A stretch of DNA of 50,677 bases, taken from NCBI RefSeq assembly GCF_014237865.1, contig NZ_JACJUU010000015.1:1-50677 (forward strand), written 5' to 3'. Of the stretch, positions 17,446 through 27,102 are shown piece by piece (the stretch's first letter is position 1; each line of letters starts with the position of its first letter). The notes under the pieces were generated by a model. That model was given only the letters and a program-made list of their open reading frames with translations, was not told where the DNA came from and did not search any database. The DNA is from Pusillimonas minor. Its GTDB lineage: Bacteria; Pseudomonadota; Gammaproteobacteria; Burkholderiales; Burkholderiaceae_B. Made by a program: the position numbers and the translations under genes.

Positions 17446-20343
17446 ATGCAGCACGGCGCCCAAAACCTCAACCCTTTTGCGGCCCGTCATATTGGGCCTT
17501 CGGCGCCAGAACAGGCGCACCTGCTTTCGGTGGTTGGGGCACACAGCCTTGCCGACCTCATCGAAAAAGTTGTCCCCCAGGGCATTCGTGACAACCGTTT
17601 GTCGTTGCCCGAGCCGCTGTCTGAAGCGGCTGCGCTGCGCCAGGTAGCTGCACTGGCCAGTCAAAACGCATTGTTTCGCAGCTATATCGGGCAGGGGTAC
17701 TACGGCACGCATACGCCACCTGTCATTCAGCGCAACATCCTCGAGAACCCGGCGTGGTACACAGCGTACACGCCTTACCAGCCCGAAATTTCCCAGGGGC
17801 GCCTCGAAGCACTGCTTAACTTTCAAACCATGGTGGCCGACCTGACCGCCATGGATATCGCCAATGCCTCGTTGCTCGACGAGGCAACAGCCGCGGCCGA
17901 AGCCATGGGTATGGCCCTGCGCAATGCCACCGGGCCAAGCCGCTGTTTCTTCGCGTCTGTGCATTGTCATCCGCAAACGCTGGCGGTGCTGCATACCCGC
18001 GCGCAGGCCATGGGCATCGAGCTCAAGGTGGGTGACGAGGCCGACGGGTTGCCCGACTGCTTTGGCGTTTTATTGCAGTATCCGCACTCGTTGGGCGGGG
18101 TCGTCGATTACGCCGGGTTGGTTAGCCAGGCGCATCAGGCGGGAGCTACGGTGGCGGTGGCTACCGATTTATTGGCGCTGGTGCTGCTGACGCCGCCAGG
18201 GCAGTGGGGTGCCGACATCGTTGTAGGTTCGGCGCAGCGTTTCGGTGTGCCCATGGCGTATGGCGGGCCGCATGCCGCATTCATGGCCTGTCGCGAGGCC
18301 TTGCGCCGGCATTTGCCCGGTCGCCTGGTGGGGGTGTCTGTCGATTCGCAAGGCAACCCGGCCTTGCGCCTGGCCCTCCAAACGCGCGAGCAGCACATCC
18401 GTCGCGAGAAGGCGACTTCAAATATCTGTACCGCCCAGGTGCTGTTGGCCGTGATGGCCGGCATGTATGCGTTGTGGCATGGTCCCGACGGTCTTCGGTC
18501 AATTGCCGCCCAGGTGGCCGACAGTACCGCATTATTGCGTCGTACGCTCGAAGCCCTGGGCTGGCGGGTGGTTAATGCCGCCCAGTTCGACACCCTGCAC
18601 ATCGCCACAGGTCGCCAAACTCAAGCCTTGCTGCAGGCGGCGCAAGCCCGGCATATCAATTTCAGGCAAGCGGGTCCCGACAGTCTTGCCATTTCGCTCG
18701 ACGAAACTGTCGAATTGACCGATGTGCAAGATATTTTGGCGGTTTTTGCCGACGTCTCGGCCGAACCCGCGCAGGCACACGAAACAATCGCTGGCTTACT
18801 GGGTTCGTTCAAGCCGCAGCCCGTCGGTGCGCTGTTAGCGCAGCTCTTCCCGGCGGCCCTGCAGCGTACCGCCCCGGTGCTTGCCCACCCGGTGTTTTCG
18901 TCCATCAAGTCCGAAACCGACATGTTGCGCTACCTGCGCACCTTGGCCGACAAAGACCTGGCGCTTGACCGCACCATGATCCCGCTGGGGTCGTGCACCA
19001 TGAAGCTTAACGCGACAGCCGAAATGCTCCCCATTACCTGGGCGGCTTTTTCGCAGCTGCACCCGTTTGTGCCGCTCGAGCAGGCGCAGGGTTACCATCA
19101 ATTAATTGAGCAGCTGTCGGCCTGGCTATGCGAAATCACCGGTTACGACGCCATTAGTCTGCAGCCCAATTCGGGCGCCCAGGGCGAGTACGCCGGCTTG
19201 CTGGCCATTCGCGCCTGGCACCGTGCACGCGGGCAGGGCCACCGGAATATTTGCCTTATTCCCTCGTCCGCCCACGGCACTAATCCGGCTTCGGCGCAAA
19301 TGGCGGGCTTCGAGGTACGGGTGGTGCAGGCCGACGAGCACGGCAATATCGACATGCACGACCTTGAGCACAAGGTGGCGCAGGCCGCCGACGCTCTTGC
19401 GGCGGTCATGATCACGTATCCGTCAACGCATGGTGTTTTCGAAGAGGCCGTTGTACAGCTGTGCGATATCGTGCACCGTGCGGGGGGCCAGGTTTACCTT
19501 GATGGCGCCAACATGAACGCCATGGTGGGTGTGGCCAAGCCGGGCCTGTTCGGCGCCGATGTGTCGCACCTTAACCTGCATAAAACGTTTTGTATTCCGC
19601 ATGGCGGCGGTGGGCCGGGTGTTGGGCCTGTCGCGGTCAAAGCGCATCTGGCCCCTTACTTGCCGGGTGTTTCCGGCGCGCGGGGTATTGTGCCCAACGA
19701 CCCTTGCGGGCCAGTGTCGGCTGCGCCGTACGGGTCGGCCGGTATTTTGCCCATACCGTATTTGTACATTGCCATGATGGGTGCGCAGGGTCTGCATAAC
19801 GCCACGGCCGTGGCCATATTAAATGCCAACTATATTGCGGCGCGCTTGCGCGGCCATTACCCGGTTCTGTATTCGGGGCGTGGCGGCTGGGTGGCCCACG
19901 AATGCATTATCGATTTGCGTCCCTTCAAAGACAGCGCCGGTATCCAGGTCGAAGACGTTGCCAAACGCCTTGTCGATTACGGTTTTCATGCGCCGACCAT
20001 GAGCTTCCCGGTGCCCGGCACGCTAATGATCGAACCGACCGAATCCGAAGGGTTGGCCGAGCTCGACCGCTTTATCGATGCCATGATCTCGATTCGCGCA
20101 GAAATTGCCTGCATCGAATCGGGCGGGTGCGATGCCGAAAACAATGTGCTTAAAAATGCGCCTCACACCGCGCAAATGCTGCTGTCCGACAGCTGGCGCG
20201 CACCGTACTCTCGCGAGCAGGCCGCGTATCCGCTGGCAAGGCTAAGGCAGTCGAAGTATTGGTCGCCTGTGGCGCGTGTCGATAACGTTTACGGCGACCG
20301 CAACCTGTTTTGTGCCTGCCCGCCTTGGCAAGCCGGGCAATAG
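17446..20343 (+). CDS. gcvP: Glycine cleavage system P protein (glycine decarboxylase)
   Basis: 965-residue single-chain PLP enzyme that decarboxylates glycine and loads the aminomethyl group onto GcvH. The PLP lysine is Lys713 in [19 protein letters not shown]-terminal and C-terminal halves show the internal duplication known for this family. The start [17 protein letters not shown] is chosen over an upstream in-frame ATG that would lie inside gcvH. It begins 7 bp after the gcvH stop. The product completes the gcvTHP set, giving CO2, NH3 and 5,10-methylene-THF, the cofactor used by ThyA across the strand. Confidence 0.97.
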   Translation: MQHGAQNLNPFAARHIGPSAPEQAHLLSVVGAHSLADLIEKVVPQGIRDNRLSLPEPLSEAAALRQVAALASQNALFRSYIGQGYYGTHTPPVIQRNILENPAWYTAYTPYQPEISQGRLEALLNFQTMVADLTAMDIANASLLDEATAAAEAMGMALRNATGPSRCFFASVHCHPQTLAVLHTRAQAMGIELKVGDEADGLPDCFGVLLQYPHSLGGVVDYAGLVSQAHQAGATVAVATDLLALVLLTPPGQWGADIVVGSAQRFGVPMAYGGPHAAFMACREALRRHLPGRLVGVSVDSQGNPALRLALQTREQHIRREKATSNICTAQVLLAVMAGMYALWHGPDGLRSIAAQVADSTALLRRTLEALGWRVVNAAQFDTLHIATGRQTQALLQAAQARHINFRQAGPDSLAISLDETVELTDVQDILAVFADVSAEPAQAHETIAGLLGSFKPQPVGALLAQLFPAALQRTAPVLAHPVFSSIKSETDMLRYLRTLADKDLALDRTMIPLGSCTMKLNATAEMLPITWAAFSQLHPFVPLEQAQGYHQLIEQLSAWLCEITGYDAISLQPNSGAQGEYAGLLAIRAWHRARGQGHRNICLIPSSAHGTNPASAQMAGFEVRVVQADEHGNIDMHDLEHKVAQAADALAAVMITYPSTHGVFEEAVVQLCDIVHRAGGQVYLDGANMNAMVGVAKPGLFGADVSHLNLHKTFCIPHGGGGPGVGPVAVKAHLAPYLPGVSGARGIVPNDPCGPVSAAPYGSAGILPIPYLYIAMMGAQGLHNATAVAILNANYIAARLRGHYPVLYSGRGGWVAHECIIDLRPFKDSAGIQVEDVAKRLVDYGFHAPTMSFPVPGTLMIEPTESEGLAELDRFIDAMISIRAEIACIESGGCDAENNVLKNAPHTAQMLLSDSWRAPYSREQAAYPLARLRQSKYWSPVARVDNVYGDRNLFCACPPWQAGQ

Positions 20344-20401
20344 CACTTGGGCAGTAACGCGCTTTGGCGGTTTAATGACTTCCGGCCCCGGCAGCCTTGG
20401 T

Positions 20402-20419
20402 GTCTTGGCGCACCAAGAC
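20402..20419. other. Hairpin between convergent gcvP and folA
   Basis: GTCTTGG (20402-20408) and CCAAGAC (20413-20419) form a 7-bp stem with a CGCA loop, in the 92-bp gap between two converging transcripts. No T-run on either side, so at most a weak or factor-aided terminator. Confidence 0.4.
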
Positions 20420-20435
20420 GGCCCGCCGGCAAGCA

Positions 20436-20954
20436 CTACGGGGCCAGGTCTACCCGTTTATAGGTCACAAAATCGTACGTGTAGCCGTTCTCGGGGGGCT
20501 GGGGTAACCGCTCGGTTTCTTGCCATTGCCCCGCAGGCAGTTCCGGAAAGAAAACATCGCCCGCGATCTCGGCATGTACTTCTGTGGCAATAATTTCGTC
20601 GATGTAGGGCAGGGCGTCGGTAAATATTTGTGCGCCGCCAATAATGCAAATTTCGGTTTCGTGGCTGCAGGCGGCCAACGCCAAATCCAGCCCGGTGAAT
20701 ACTTCGGCGCCTGGTGCCGCAAAGGCGGGGTCGCGGCTGATGACAATATTACGTCGCTTGGGCAGCGGCCTTCCTAACGATTGCCAGGTTTTGCGTCCCA
20801 TAATAATGGGCTGGCCCAGCGTATTCTTTTTAAAGTGTTGCAGGTCGGCCGGCAAGTGCCAGGGCAGGGCGTTGTCTTTGCCAATAACGCGGTTGCGCGA
20901 ATACGCAACAACGCACTTGATACGAGGCGATTGGGGTATGTGGGCCAGTGTCAT
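20436..20954 (-). CDS. folA: Dihydrofolate reductase
   Basis: 172 residues, reducing dihydrofolate to tetrahydrofolate with NADPH in the cytosol. Recognised by ViGKDNALPWHLPADLQHFKK, with the catalytic acid Asp37, then IIMGRKTWQSLGRPLPKR and the NADPH-site IIGGAQIF (about 116-123). The first ten residues (MTLAHIPQSP) are a short extension compared with E. coli FolA; no better start is seen. It follows thyA by 21 bp in a leftward OsmC-thyA-folA group, a functional pair because ThyA produces the dihydrofolate that FolA recycles. Confidence 0.96.
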   Translation of the reverse strand: MTLAHIPQSPRIKCVVAYSRNRVIGKDNALPWHLPADLQHFKKNTLGQPIIMGRKTWQSLGRPLPKRRNIVISRDPAFAAPGAEVFTGLDLALAACSHETEICIIGGAQIFTDALPYIDEIIATEVHAEIAGDVFFPELPAGQWQETERLPQPPENGYTYDFVTYKRVDLAP

Positions 20955-20975
20955 AAGGGGTGTGCAAGCTTGCCG

Positions 20976-21770
20976 TTACACGGCAACCGGCGCCTTGATA
21001 TGCGGGTGGCTCTGGTAGTCCAGTACTTCGAAGTCTTCGTAGGCATAGTCAAACAAGGTGGCCGGGTGGCGCTTGATGTTTAGCTTGGGGTACGGATACG
21101 GGTCGCGCGCAAGCTGTGTCTCGACTTGCTCGAAGTGGTTGCTGTACAGGTGGCAGTCGCCGCCTGTCCAGACAAAATCGCCGACATCAAGGTTGCATTG
21201 CTGTGCCACCATATGGGTTAGCAGGGCGTAGCTGGCAATATTAAAGGGCACACCTAAAAAAATATCGGCGCTGCGCTGGTACAGCTGGCATGACAGCTTG
21301 CCATCGGCCACGTAAAACTGGAAGAAGGCGTGACACGGCGGCAGCGCCATGTTGGGGATGTCGCTGACGTTCCAGGCCGACACAATCAGCCGGCGAGAAT
21401 CGGGGTTGCTTTTTATTTGATCAACCACCTGGCTGATCTGGTCAATATGGCCGCCATCGGGGGTAGGCCAAGACCGCCATTGCACGCCGTATACCGGGCC
21501 AAGGTCGCCGTCTTCGCGCGCCCATTCGTCCCAAATACTAACGCCGTGCTCTTTCAGCCAGTTTACGTTGCGCCCGCCCTGCAAAAACCACAGCAGTTCG
21601 ATAAAAATGCTTTTGGTGTGCAGTTTTTTGGTGGTGACCAACGGGAAACCTTCGGCCAGGTTGAAACGCATCTGGTAGCCGAATACCGATCGGGTGCCGG
21701 TGCCGGTGCGGTCGGTTTTTTGTACCCCGTGGGTGTACACGTGGCGCATGAAGGTTTCGTACTGGTTCAT
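20976..21770 (-). CDS. thyA: Thymidylate synthase
   Basis: 264 residues, the same length as E. coli ThyA. Methylates dUMP to dTMP using 5,10-methylene-THF. The nucleophile is Cys146 in [25 protein letters not shown] (21-31) and [15 protein letters not shown] belong to the phosphate-binding arginines. It starts 7 bp after the end of the OsmC-family gene, so cotranscription is likely. Together with dcd (dUTP supply), gcvTHP (one-carbon supply) and folA, the window carries most of a dTMP route. Confidence 0.98.
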   Translation of the reverse strand: MNQYETFMRHVYTHGVQKTDRTGTGTRSVFGYQMRFNLAEGFPLVTTKKLHTKSIFIELLWFLQGGRNVNWLKEHGVSIWDEWAREDGDLGPVYGVQWRSWPTPDGGHIDQISQVVDQIKSNPDSRRLIVSAWNVSDIPNMALPPCHAFFQFYVADGKLSCQLYQRSADIFLGVPFNIASYALLTHMVAQQCNLDVGDFVWTGGDCHLYSNHFEQVETQLARDPYPYPKLNIKRHPATLFDYAYEDFEVLDYQSHPHIKAPVAV

Positions 21771-21777
21771 TGGGGGC

Positions 21778-22200
21778 TCAGGTATTGACGACGGTAATGG
21801 TGTGCGTAATTTCGGCCGTTTTGGCCAGCATGGCCGTGGCCGAACAGTACTTTTCGTGTGAAAGCTTTACGGCGCGCTCGACGGCGGCGTCGGGCAGGTT
21901 GGCGCCCGTGACCGTAAAGGCAAAATTGATGCGTGTGAATACTTTCGGGTCGGTGTCGGCGCGCTCGGCCGTAAGTTTGACCTGACAGCCGCTTACGGCG
22001 TGCCGGCCGCGCTTTAATATAAGCACTACGTCGTACGCGGCGCAGCCGCCGGCGCCGGTCAGCATCATTTCCATAGGGCGCGGGGCCAGGTTGTTGCCGC
22101 CGCCTTCGGGGGCACCGTCCATGGCGGTTACGTGTCCGCTACCCGTACGGGCAACAAAAAGCATGCCTTCGGGGCCACCCCAGTCAATTGTGCATTCCAT
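21778..22200 (-). CDS. OsmC family protein (YhfA-like)
   Basis: 140 residues with the OsmC fold pattern. Two conserved cysteines are visible, in [11 protein letters not shown] (about residue 53) and [12 protein letters not shown] (about 118), as in OsmC/Ohr hydroperoxide reductases. The SHEKYCSA form resembles the YhfA subgroup, whose role is less clear than Ohr. I chose MECTIDWGG as start over an ATG 54 bp upstream, because the upstream 18 residues do not fit the family's N-terminal strand. It leads the group with thyA and folA and is divergent from coq7. Confidence 0.85.
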   Translation of the reverse strand: MECTIDWGGPEGMLFVARTGSGHVTAMDGAPEGGGNNLAPRPMEMMLTGAGGCAAYDVVLILKRGRHAVSGCQVKLTAERADTDPKVFTRINFAFTVTGANLPDAAVERAVKLSHEKYCSATAMLAKTAEITHTITVVNT

Positions 22201-22487
22201 GGCAAAAATCCAGCATCGAAGAAAAGCTTCAATATTAATCCATATCATCGTCACTACGCCGGTACGCGCGTAGGCCGACGCACAGAGATACTGGCTGGCT
22301 GGCGCGTCAATATGTTGCGGCCGCCTACGGGGCAGGGCAATAGCCTGCCGGATTGACCCGTGTCCCGTTTACAACGCCGGCTAACGTGGCCCCGCACAGG
22401 TCGGGTATTTTGTAGAATTCAGGGATACCAGCCGGCAGGGTGTTCACATCGCCCCAGGCCGCCATGCTGTATTTAAAGGATGCTCGT
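22201..22487. promoter_or_regulatory. Divergent promoter region between the OsmC-family gene and coq7
   Basis: 287 bp without a gene, expected to hold both promoters. On the plus strand TAGAAT at 22413-22418 is a possible -10 for coq7, with no good -35. On the minus strand the A/T-rich stretch at 22231-22245 (TTAATATTGAAG) could be the -10 area of the leftward group. I see no strong palindrome or riboswitch-like fold. Confidence 0.35.
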
Positions 22488-23150
22488 ATGACTGCTGTTA
22501 AACCCATGCAACGCCAGTTCAGCCCGGTTGACCAATGTCTGGCCGAAGCCGGGCGGGCGCTTGAGGTGTTGGCGGGCGCCGCCCATGCCTCGCGGCCCAA
22601 TCCCGCCGGGCGGCCCACCGCCGCAGATCGTGCGCTATCCGAAACCGAACAACACCATGCGGCGGGCCTGATGCGAGTCAATCATGTGGGTGAGGTGTGC
22701 GCGCAGGCGTTGTACCGCGGGCAGGCGCTTTTTTGTCCCGATGCAGCAACGCGCAAGATGCTTTACGACGCGGCCGGCGAAGAGGTTGATCACCTGGCCT
22801 GGTGCGCGGATCGTCTTAAAGAGCTTCATAGCCGGCCCAGCTACCTGAACCCGCTATGGTACGCCGGTTCTTTTGCATTGGGGGTGGTGGCCGGGCGTGC
22901 CGGCATTGGCCGCAATCTGGGTTTCATGGCCGAAACCGAAACCCAGGTCGAGCACCACCTTGAAAGCCATTTGTCGATGTTGCCCGACAACGATGTGCGT
23001 TCGCGCAAAATTGTCGAGCAGATGCGTGACGACGAAATCAGCCATCGTCAAACGGCCGAAAAACACGGCGCGCTGCCGTTGCCGGCCCCCCTTAAAGCGG
23101 GCATGAAACTCATGGCCAAAATCATGACCACCACGGCTTATCGGGTGTAG
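22488..23150 (+). CDS. coq7: Demethoxyubiquinone hydroxylase (Coq7 type)
   Basis: 220-residue membrane-associated di-iron oxygenase of ubiquinone synthesis, adding the C6 hydroxyl. Iron ligands of the four-helix bundle are visible: Glu in [11 protein letters not shown], ExxH in GEEVDHLAW, and ExxH in [15 protein letters not shown], with a further Glu in TETQVEHH. The start [10 protein letters not shown] is preceded by AAAGGA at 22475-22480, 7 bp upstream; a GTG 48 bp earlier lacks one. The length fits the betaproteobacterial Coq7 form. It stands alone, divergent from the OsmC gene and followed by a 490-bp gap. Confidence 0.93.
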   Translation: MTAVKPMQRQFSPVDQCLAEAGRALEVLAGAAHASRPNPAGRPTAADRALSETEQHHAAGLMRVNHVGEVCAQALYRGQALFCPDAATRKMLYDAAGEEVDHLAWCADRLKELHSRPSYLNPLWYAGSFALGVVAGRAGIGRNLGFMAETETQVEHHLESHLSMLPDNDVRSRKIVEQMRDDEISHRQTAEKHGALPLPAPLKAGMKLMAKIMTTTAYRV

Positions 23151-23205
23151 TGTGTGGCGCGCGCATGCCTTTTTTGTAACAAAACAAAAAGCTGCAAAAA
23201 AGCTA

Positions 23206-23234
23206 TTGACCTAGGGTTTGCCCTAGTCTACAAT
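23206..23234 (+). promoter_or_regulatory. Sigma70-like promoter P1 with a palindrome in the spacer
   Basis: TTGACC (23206-23211) and TACAAT (23229-23234) are separated by exactly 17 bp. The spacer carries a perfect 6-bp inverted repeat, CTAGGG-TTTG-CCCTAG (23211-23226), ideally placed for a repressor or for a twist-type MerR activator. The first base of the palindrome overlaps the -35. Start of transcription would be near 23241. Confidence 0.65.
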
Positions 23235-23272
23235 TTGCCTAATGTTTGAAGCTTAAACGTATTTGAACAGGC

Positions 23273-23331
23273 CGTTGCAAGTTAACGCGGTTGTTGTAAA
23301 AAAGCAGGGAAATAAAATTTTTCTTGCAACG
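23273..23331. repeat. 9-bp spaced inverted repeat upstream of P2
   Basis: CGTTGCAAG (23273-23281) and CTTGCAACG (23323-23331) are perfect inverted copies 41 bp apart. The right copy covers the -35 hexamer of promoter P2. It could be a spaced operator or, in a P1 transcript, a long-range stem that hides the P2 region. Confidence 0.5.
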
Positions 23332-23352
23332 CAACAAAAGTTTAAATACAAT
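23324..23352 (+). promoter_or_regulatory. Sigma70-like promoter P2 for the candidate small RNA
   Basis: TTGCAA (23324-23329) and TACAAT (23347-23352) with a 17-bp spacer that is A/T-rich. Its start site would be near 23359, giving an RNA of about 155 nt to the terminator at 23483-23515. Confidence 0.6.
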
Positions 23353-23358
23353 GCTTCT

Positions 23359-23515
23359 ATCGGATGTCGAAACGCAGCGCAAGGGGGTTAACCCTAGTTT
23401 TAGCGCAGTGTGGCTCAGGTAACTACCTTCGTAGCCCGACATGCCCAGGTTGTCTCCTCCACCCTCCTCCTTTGGTGGATTTAGCCCGAGATCTCTCGAT
23501 CTCGGGCTTTTTTTT
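23359..23515 (+). ncRNA. Candidate small RNA with an exposed anti-Shine-Dalgarno loop
   Basis: No convincing reading frame lies here, yet two good promoters precede it and a textbook terminator ends it. The predicted RNA has: a hairpin around AGGG-GGTTAA-CCCT (about 23380-23393); a second, GGCT/AGCC with inner AGGT-AACT-ACCT (23412-23435); a third with a 6-bp stem TCCACC/GGTGGA (23458-23463 with 23474-23479) showing the 10-nt loop CUCCUCCUUU; and the terminator stem. A second CUCCUCC copy precedes the third stem (23454-23460). CUCCUCC is the perfect partner of a GGAGGAG ribosome site. Loops of this kind are known from alphaproteobacterial anti-SD small RNAs. The start point and the RNA's existence are inferred; a long untranslated leader of the following gene is less likely because the terminator intervenes. 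Confidence 0.6.
23483..23515 (+). terminator. Strong intrinsic terminator
   Basis: A perfect 10-bp stem (23483-23492 with 23499-23508, arm AGCCCGAGAT) with the loop CTCTCG runs into eight T. It ends the candidate small RNA and isolates it from the polysaccharide locus that starts at 23641. Confidence 0.92.
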
Positions 23516-23640
23516 GCCCAGGTGTTCCATATTTAAATACAGTAACAATTTTCAGTAGCATCTTATTGCATGCAAGTGGCACCATTGTTACAGATCCACT
23601 GCATAATTAGCGTTTATCTGTATTGCGTTGTAGGTAATTT

Positions 23641-24774
23641 GTGAACACACCTCAAACTTGGGACACCCTGACGTGGCTCTACATTTGTATCGTCGCCTTT
23701 ATGGTGGGCGGTCTTATCGTGGCGTCCGAGCGCTGGCACGGCAAGCTTACGGGGGATTCCGACCTGAACAAGCCCCAGGCTTCGCATTCGCGCGCCACGC
23801 CGCGTGTGGGTGGGCTTGCCGTTGTTGCAGGTAGTTTGGCGGGGTTGCTGGTATTGGGCCCCAGCAACATGACGCTTACCTGGCTGTGGCCGGTACTGTT
23901 TATTGCGGCCATGCCCGTTTTCGTCGCGGGCCTCCTCGAAGACATCACCAAAGACATCGGCGCCAGCAAGCGTTTGCTGGCGGCCTTTCTTTCCGCTGCT
24001 ATTGCCTGGTGGCTCATCGGCGGAGTTTCTCGCGTGGGCTTTTCCAGCGTCGACTGGTTGCTGGCGTACTGGCCCGTTTCGCTGTTGTTCACCATGGTTG
24101 CGGTGGGCGGCTGTACGCACGCGCTTAATATTGTCGACGGCATGAACGGTCTGGCCGGTATGGTGGCAACGCTCATGGCCATATCCATCGGTCTGGTGGC
24201 GCTGCAAGTCCAAGATATTCCCATCTTTCTTATTGCTGCAGCGCTGGCGTCTGCCACGCTGGGTTTCCTCGTCTGGAACTTCCCCTTCGGACGGGTGTTT
24301 CTGGGCGACGGCGGGGCGTATTTTCTGGGGTTCATGCTGGCCGAACTCGCGGTTCAGTTAGTGGTTCGCAACCCCGGGGTTTCGCCGTTTTATGCCCTGG
24401 CCGTTTTGTTTTACCCGGTATTCGAAACCCTCTTCTCAATCTGGCGTCGTCGCTTCAAGCGCGGCACACCTATCGACCAACCCGATGCCTTGCATTTGCA
24501 CCAGCTGGTGTTCCGCCGGCTGGTACGCGTTACGTTCAGCCGCGACGGCCGTCATGCGGTACCGGCATTGTGCAATGCCATGACATCGCCTTACTTGTGG
24601 GTGCTCACCCTTATCGGTCTGGTGCCGGCCACTATCTGGTGGGACAACACCTTGATCCTGTGCATCAGCCTTGTTGTGTTTGCGTCGGTGTACATCTGGA
24701 TTTACTCGCGCCTGGTGTCTTGGCGTCGCCCCTCTTGGTTACTGTTGCCGTCTATCGGTCGTCACACTAAATAA
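23641..24774 (+). CDS. WecA/WbpL-type undecaprenyl-phosphate sugar-1-phosphate transferase
   Basis: 377-residue polytopic inner-membrane protein of the MraY/WecA superfamily, which starts O-antigen or capsule repeat synthesis by moving a HexNAc-1-phosphate onto undecaprenyl phosphate. Superfamily motifs: NIVDGMNGL at 163-171 (metal/substrate Asp) and [12 protein letters not shown] at 220-231, then a basic loop [21 protein letters not shown] before the last helices. About ten hydrophobic segments. The start is GTG, with an in-frame TAA six bases upstream, so no longer protein is possible. First gene of the polysaccharide cluster. Sugar donor cannot be told from sequence; GlcNAc, GalNAc, QuiNAc and FucNAc are all known in the family. 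Confidence 0.88.
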   Translation: MNTPQTWDTLTWLYICIVAFMVGGLIVASERWHGKLTGDSDLNKPQASHSRATPRVGGLAVVAGSLAGLLVLGPSNMTLTWLWPVLFIAAMPVFVAGLLEDITKDIGASKRLLAAFLSAAIAWWLIGGVSRVGFSSVDWLLAYWPVSLLFTMVAVGGCTHALNIVDGMNGLAGMVATLMAISIGLVALQVQDIPIFLIAAALASATLGFLVWNFPFGRVFLGDGGAYFLGFMLAELAVQLVVRNPGVSPFYALAVLFYPVFETLFSIWRRRFKRGTPIDQPDALHLHQLVFRRLVRVTFSRDGRHAVPALCNAMTSPYLWVLTLIGLVPATIWWDNTLILCISLVVFASVYIWIYSRLVSWRRPSWLLLPSIGRHTK

Positions 24775-24791
24775 TTTTCTGGAGATCAATT

Positions 24792-26066
24792 TTGCAACTT
24801 CAAGACGTAAAACTTGCTGTGGTTGGCCTGGGCTATGTGGGCCTGCCTCTGGCCGTCGAATTCGGTAAAAAACGTTCTGTTATTGGCTTTGATATCAATG
24901 CGCGGCGTATTGCCGAACTGAAAACGGGTAAAGATCACACGCTCGAAGTTGAAGAGTCCGAACTTGCCGAAGCCAGTGGATTGGTATTCAGTCACGAAGC
25001 ATCCCAGCTGGGTCAGGCCAATGTCTTTATTGTGACGGTGCCCACGCCCATCGACGACTACAAGCAACCCGACCTGACACCGCTGATTCGTGCCAGCGAA
25101 ACCATTGGTAAAGTGCTCAAGCGCGGCGATATTGTTATTTACGAGTCTACGGTTTACCCGGGGGCCACCGAAGAAGACTGCGTGCCTGTGCTCGAGCGGG
25201 TTTCGGGTTTGAAATTCAACGTCGATTTTTACGCGGGTTACAGTCCCGAGCGTATCAATCCGGGCGACAAGCAGCACCGCGTGTCCACCATCAAAAAGGT
25301 GACATCCGGCTCGACCCCCGAAGTGGCTGACCTGGTCGATGCCCTCTATGGTGAAATCATCGTGGCCGGTACGCACAAAGCGCCGTCCATCCGCGTCGCC
25401 GAGGCCGCCAAAGTTATCGAGAACACCCAGCGCGACGTCAATATCGCGCTTATCAACGAACTGGCCCTGATTTTCAACAAAATGGGTATTGACACCCAGG
25501 CCGTGCTCGAGGCGGCCGGCACCAAGTGGAACTTTCTGCCGTTCCGCCCCGGTTTGGTGGGCGGGCACTGCATTGGCGTTGACCCTTACTACCTTACGCA
25601 CAAAGCCCAGGCTATTGGCTATCACCCCGAAATCATTTTGGCAGGCCGGCGTCTCAACGACGCCATGGGCAGCTACGTTGTGTCGCAGCTGGTCAAGGCC
25701 ATGACCAAAAAACGTATTCAGGTGCAAGGTTCGCGCGTGCTGGTCATGGGGCTTACGTTTAAAGAGAACTGCCCCGACCTGCGCAATACCCGCGTGGTCG
25801 ATATTGTTCGCGAACTGGGCGAATACAACATCGAAGTCGATGTTTACGACCCCTGGGTGTCGGCCGAAGAGGCCGTGCACGAGTACGGCATTACACCGGT
25901 GCCCTCGGCCGTCAATGGCAAGTACGACGCCGTCATCCTGGCGGTTGCCCACCATCAGTTTGTCGACATGGGTGCTCAGGCAATTCGTGCCTTGGGTAAG
26001 CCCGATCATGTGCTGTACGACCTGAAGTATGTGTTGTCGGCCGACGAAGCCGATTTGCGTCTGTAA
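24792..26066 (+). CDS. UDP-N-acetylhexosamine 6-dehydrogenase (TviB/WbpO type)
   Basis: 424-residue cytosolic enzyme of the UDP-glucose/GDP-mannose dehydrogenase superfamily. It oxidises the C6 of UDP-GlcNAc or UDP-GalNAc to a uronic acid in two NAD-dependent steps. N-terminal NAD fold with [16 protein letters not shown] (12-27); catalytic Cys260 in [13 protein letters not shown]-terminal UDP-binding domain with [16 protein letters not shown]. This pattern is that of TviB (Vi antigen) and WbpO (P. aeruginosa O6). It starts at TTG, seven bases after a clear GGAG. The partner epimerase begins 9 bp after its stop. Confidence 0.9.
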   Translation: MQLQDVKLAVVGLGYVGLPLAVEFGKKRSVIGFDINARRIAELKTGKDHTLEVEESELAEASGLVFSHEASQLGQANVFIVTVPTPIDDYKQPDLTPLIRASETIGKVLKRGDIVIYESTVYPGATEEDCVPVLERVSGLKFNVDFYAGYSPERINPGDKQHRVSTIKKVTSGSTPEVADLVDALYGEIIVAGTHKAPSIRVAEAAKVIENTQRDVNIALINELALIFNKMGIDTQAVLEAAGTKWNFLPFRPGLVGGHCIGVDPYYLTHKAQAIGYHPEIILAGRRLNDAMGSYVVSQLVKAMTKKRIQVQGSRVLVMGLTFKENCPDLRNTRVVDIVRELGEYNIEVDVYDPWVSAEEAVHEYGITPVPSAVNGKYDAVILAVAHHQFVDMGAQAIRALGKPDHVLYDLKYVLSADEADLRL

Positions 26067-26075
26067 GGGGCAGGC

Positions 26076-27101
26076 ATGACGACACGTTATTCAGAAGTTC
26101 TTGAAAACCTGCGCGCCCAGCCTAAACGCTGGCTGGTCACCGGGTGCGCCGGCTTTATCGGCTCCAACCTTGTCGAAACCTTGCTTGAACACGGCCAAAC
26201 CGTTGTCGGGCTCGACAATTTTGCTACGGGCCATCAGCGCAACCTCGACGAGGTCAAACAAAATGTGGGGCCCGAGGCCTGGGTGCGATTTAGTTTCATC
26301 GAAGGCGATATCCGTAATCTTGATGCCTGCCATCAGGCCGTGCAGGGCGCAGACTACGTTTTGCATCAGGCGGCACTGGGGTCGGTACCCCGTTCGCTTA
26401 ATGACCCCATCACCAGCAACGAAGTGAATGTTTCCGGCTTTTTGAACATGCTTGTTGCGGCGCGCGATGCGCAGGTCAAGTCGTTTGTTTATGCGGCATC
26501 CAGCTCTACCTATGGCGATCACGAAGCGCTTCCCAAGGTCGAAGACCGTATCGGTCGCCCGTTGTCGCCGTATGCCGTCACCAAGTACGTCAACGAACTT
26601 TACGCCGACGTATTCGCGCGTTCGTACGGGTTCAATACCATTGGCCTGCGGTACTTCAACGTATTTGGCCGTCGGCAAGACCCCAATGGCGCCTATGCTG
26701 CAGTCATCCCCAAATGGGTGGCCGCCATGATCAAAAACCAAGATGTCACCATCAATGGCGACGGCGAAACCAGCCGCGACTTCTGCTTCATCGAGAACGT
26801 CATCCAGGCCAATATTTTGTCAGCCACGGCTACCGGCGACGCCGTCAACCAGGTTTATAACGTGGCCTTCAATGCGCGCACCAGCCTGAATCAATTGTTT
26901 GGCTATTTGGCCAATACCTTGTCCGAGAATGGCATTCAGTACGCCAAGTCGCCGGTATATGGCAATTTTCGCGCCGGCGACGTCCGTCATTCGCAAGCCG
27001 ACATTGGCAAGGCCCAACGGCTACTGGGTTACGCCCCGGCCTACGATATCGTCAACGGCCTGAAAAAGGCGATGCCCTGGTACGTTCAGTTTCTGGGTTG
27101 A
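26076..27101 (+). CDS. UDP-N-acetylglucosamine C4 epimerase (TviC/WbpP type)
   Basis: 341-residue short-chain dehydrogenase-fold epimerase. The NAD motif is VTGCAGFIG (Gly23, 26, 29), and the catalytic pair is Tyr166/Lys170 in YAVTK. The opening with about 18 extra residues before the Rossmann strand is shared with WbpP and TviC, which act on N-acetylated UDP-sugars (group 3 epimerases). With the dehydrogenase beside it, the pair should make UDP-GalNAcA. Likely cytosolic and cotranscribed. Confidence 0.9.
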   Translation: MTTRYSEVLENLRAQPKRWLVTGCAGFIGSNLVETLLEHGQTVVGLDNFATGHQRNLDEVKQNVGPEAWVRFSFIEGDIRNLDACHQAVQGADYVLHQAALGSVPRSLNDPITSNEVNVSGFLNMLVAARDAQVKSFVYAASSSTYGDHEALPKVEDRIGRPLSPYAVTKYVNELYADVFARSYGFNTIGLRYFNVFGRRQDPNGAYAAVIPKWVAAMIKNQDVTINGDGETSRDFCFIENVIQANILSATATGDAVNQVYNVAFNARTSLNQLFGYLANTLSENGIQYAKSPVYGNFRAGDVRHSQADIGKAQRLLGYAPAYDIVNGLKKAMPWYVQFLG

Positions 27102-27102
27102 C

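Noticed and set aside
23364-23558. 64-residue frame across the candidate small RNA
   Set aside because: It runs through the hairpins and the terminator, has no ribosome site, and its Cys/Pro/Leu-rich translation looks random.
23560-23640. ops/JUMPstart element for RfaH ahead of the polysaccharide locus
   Set aside because: No GGCGGTAG-like core was found in the leader.
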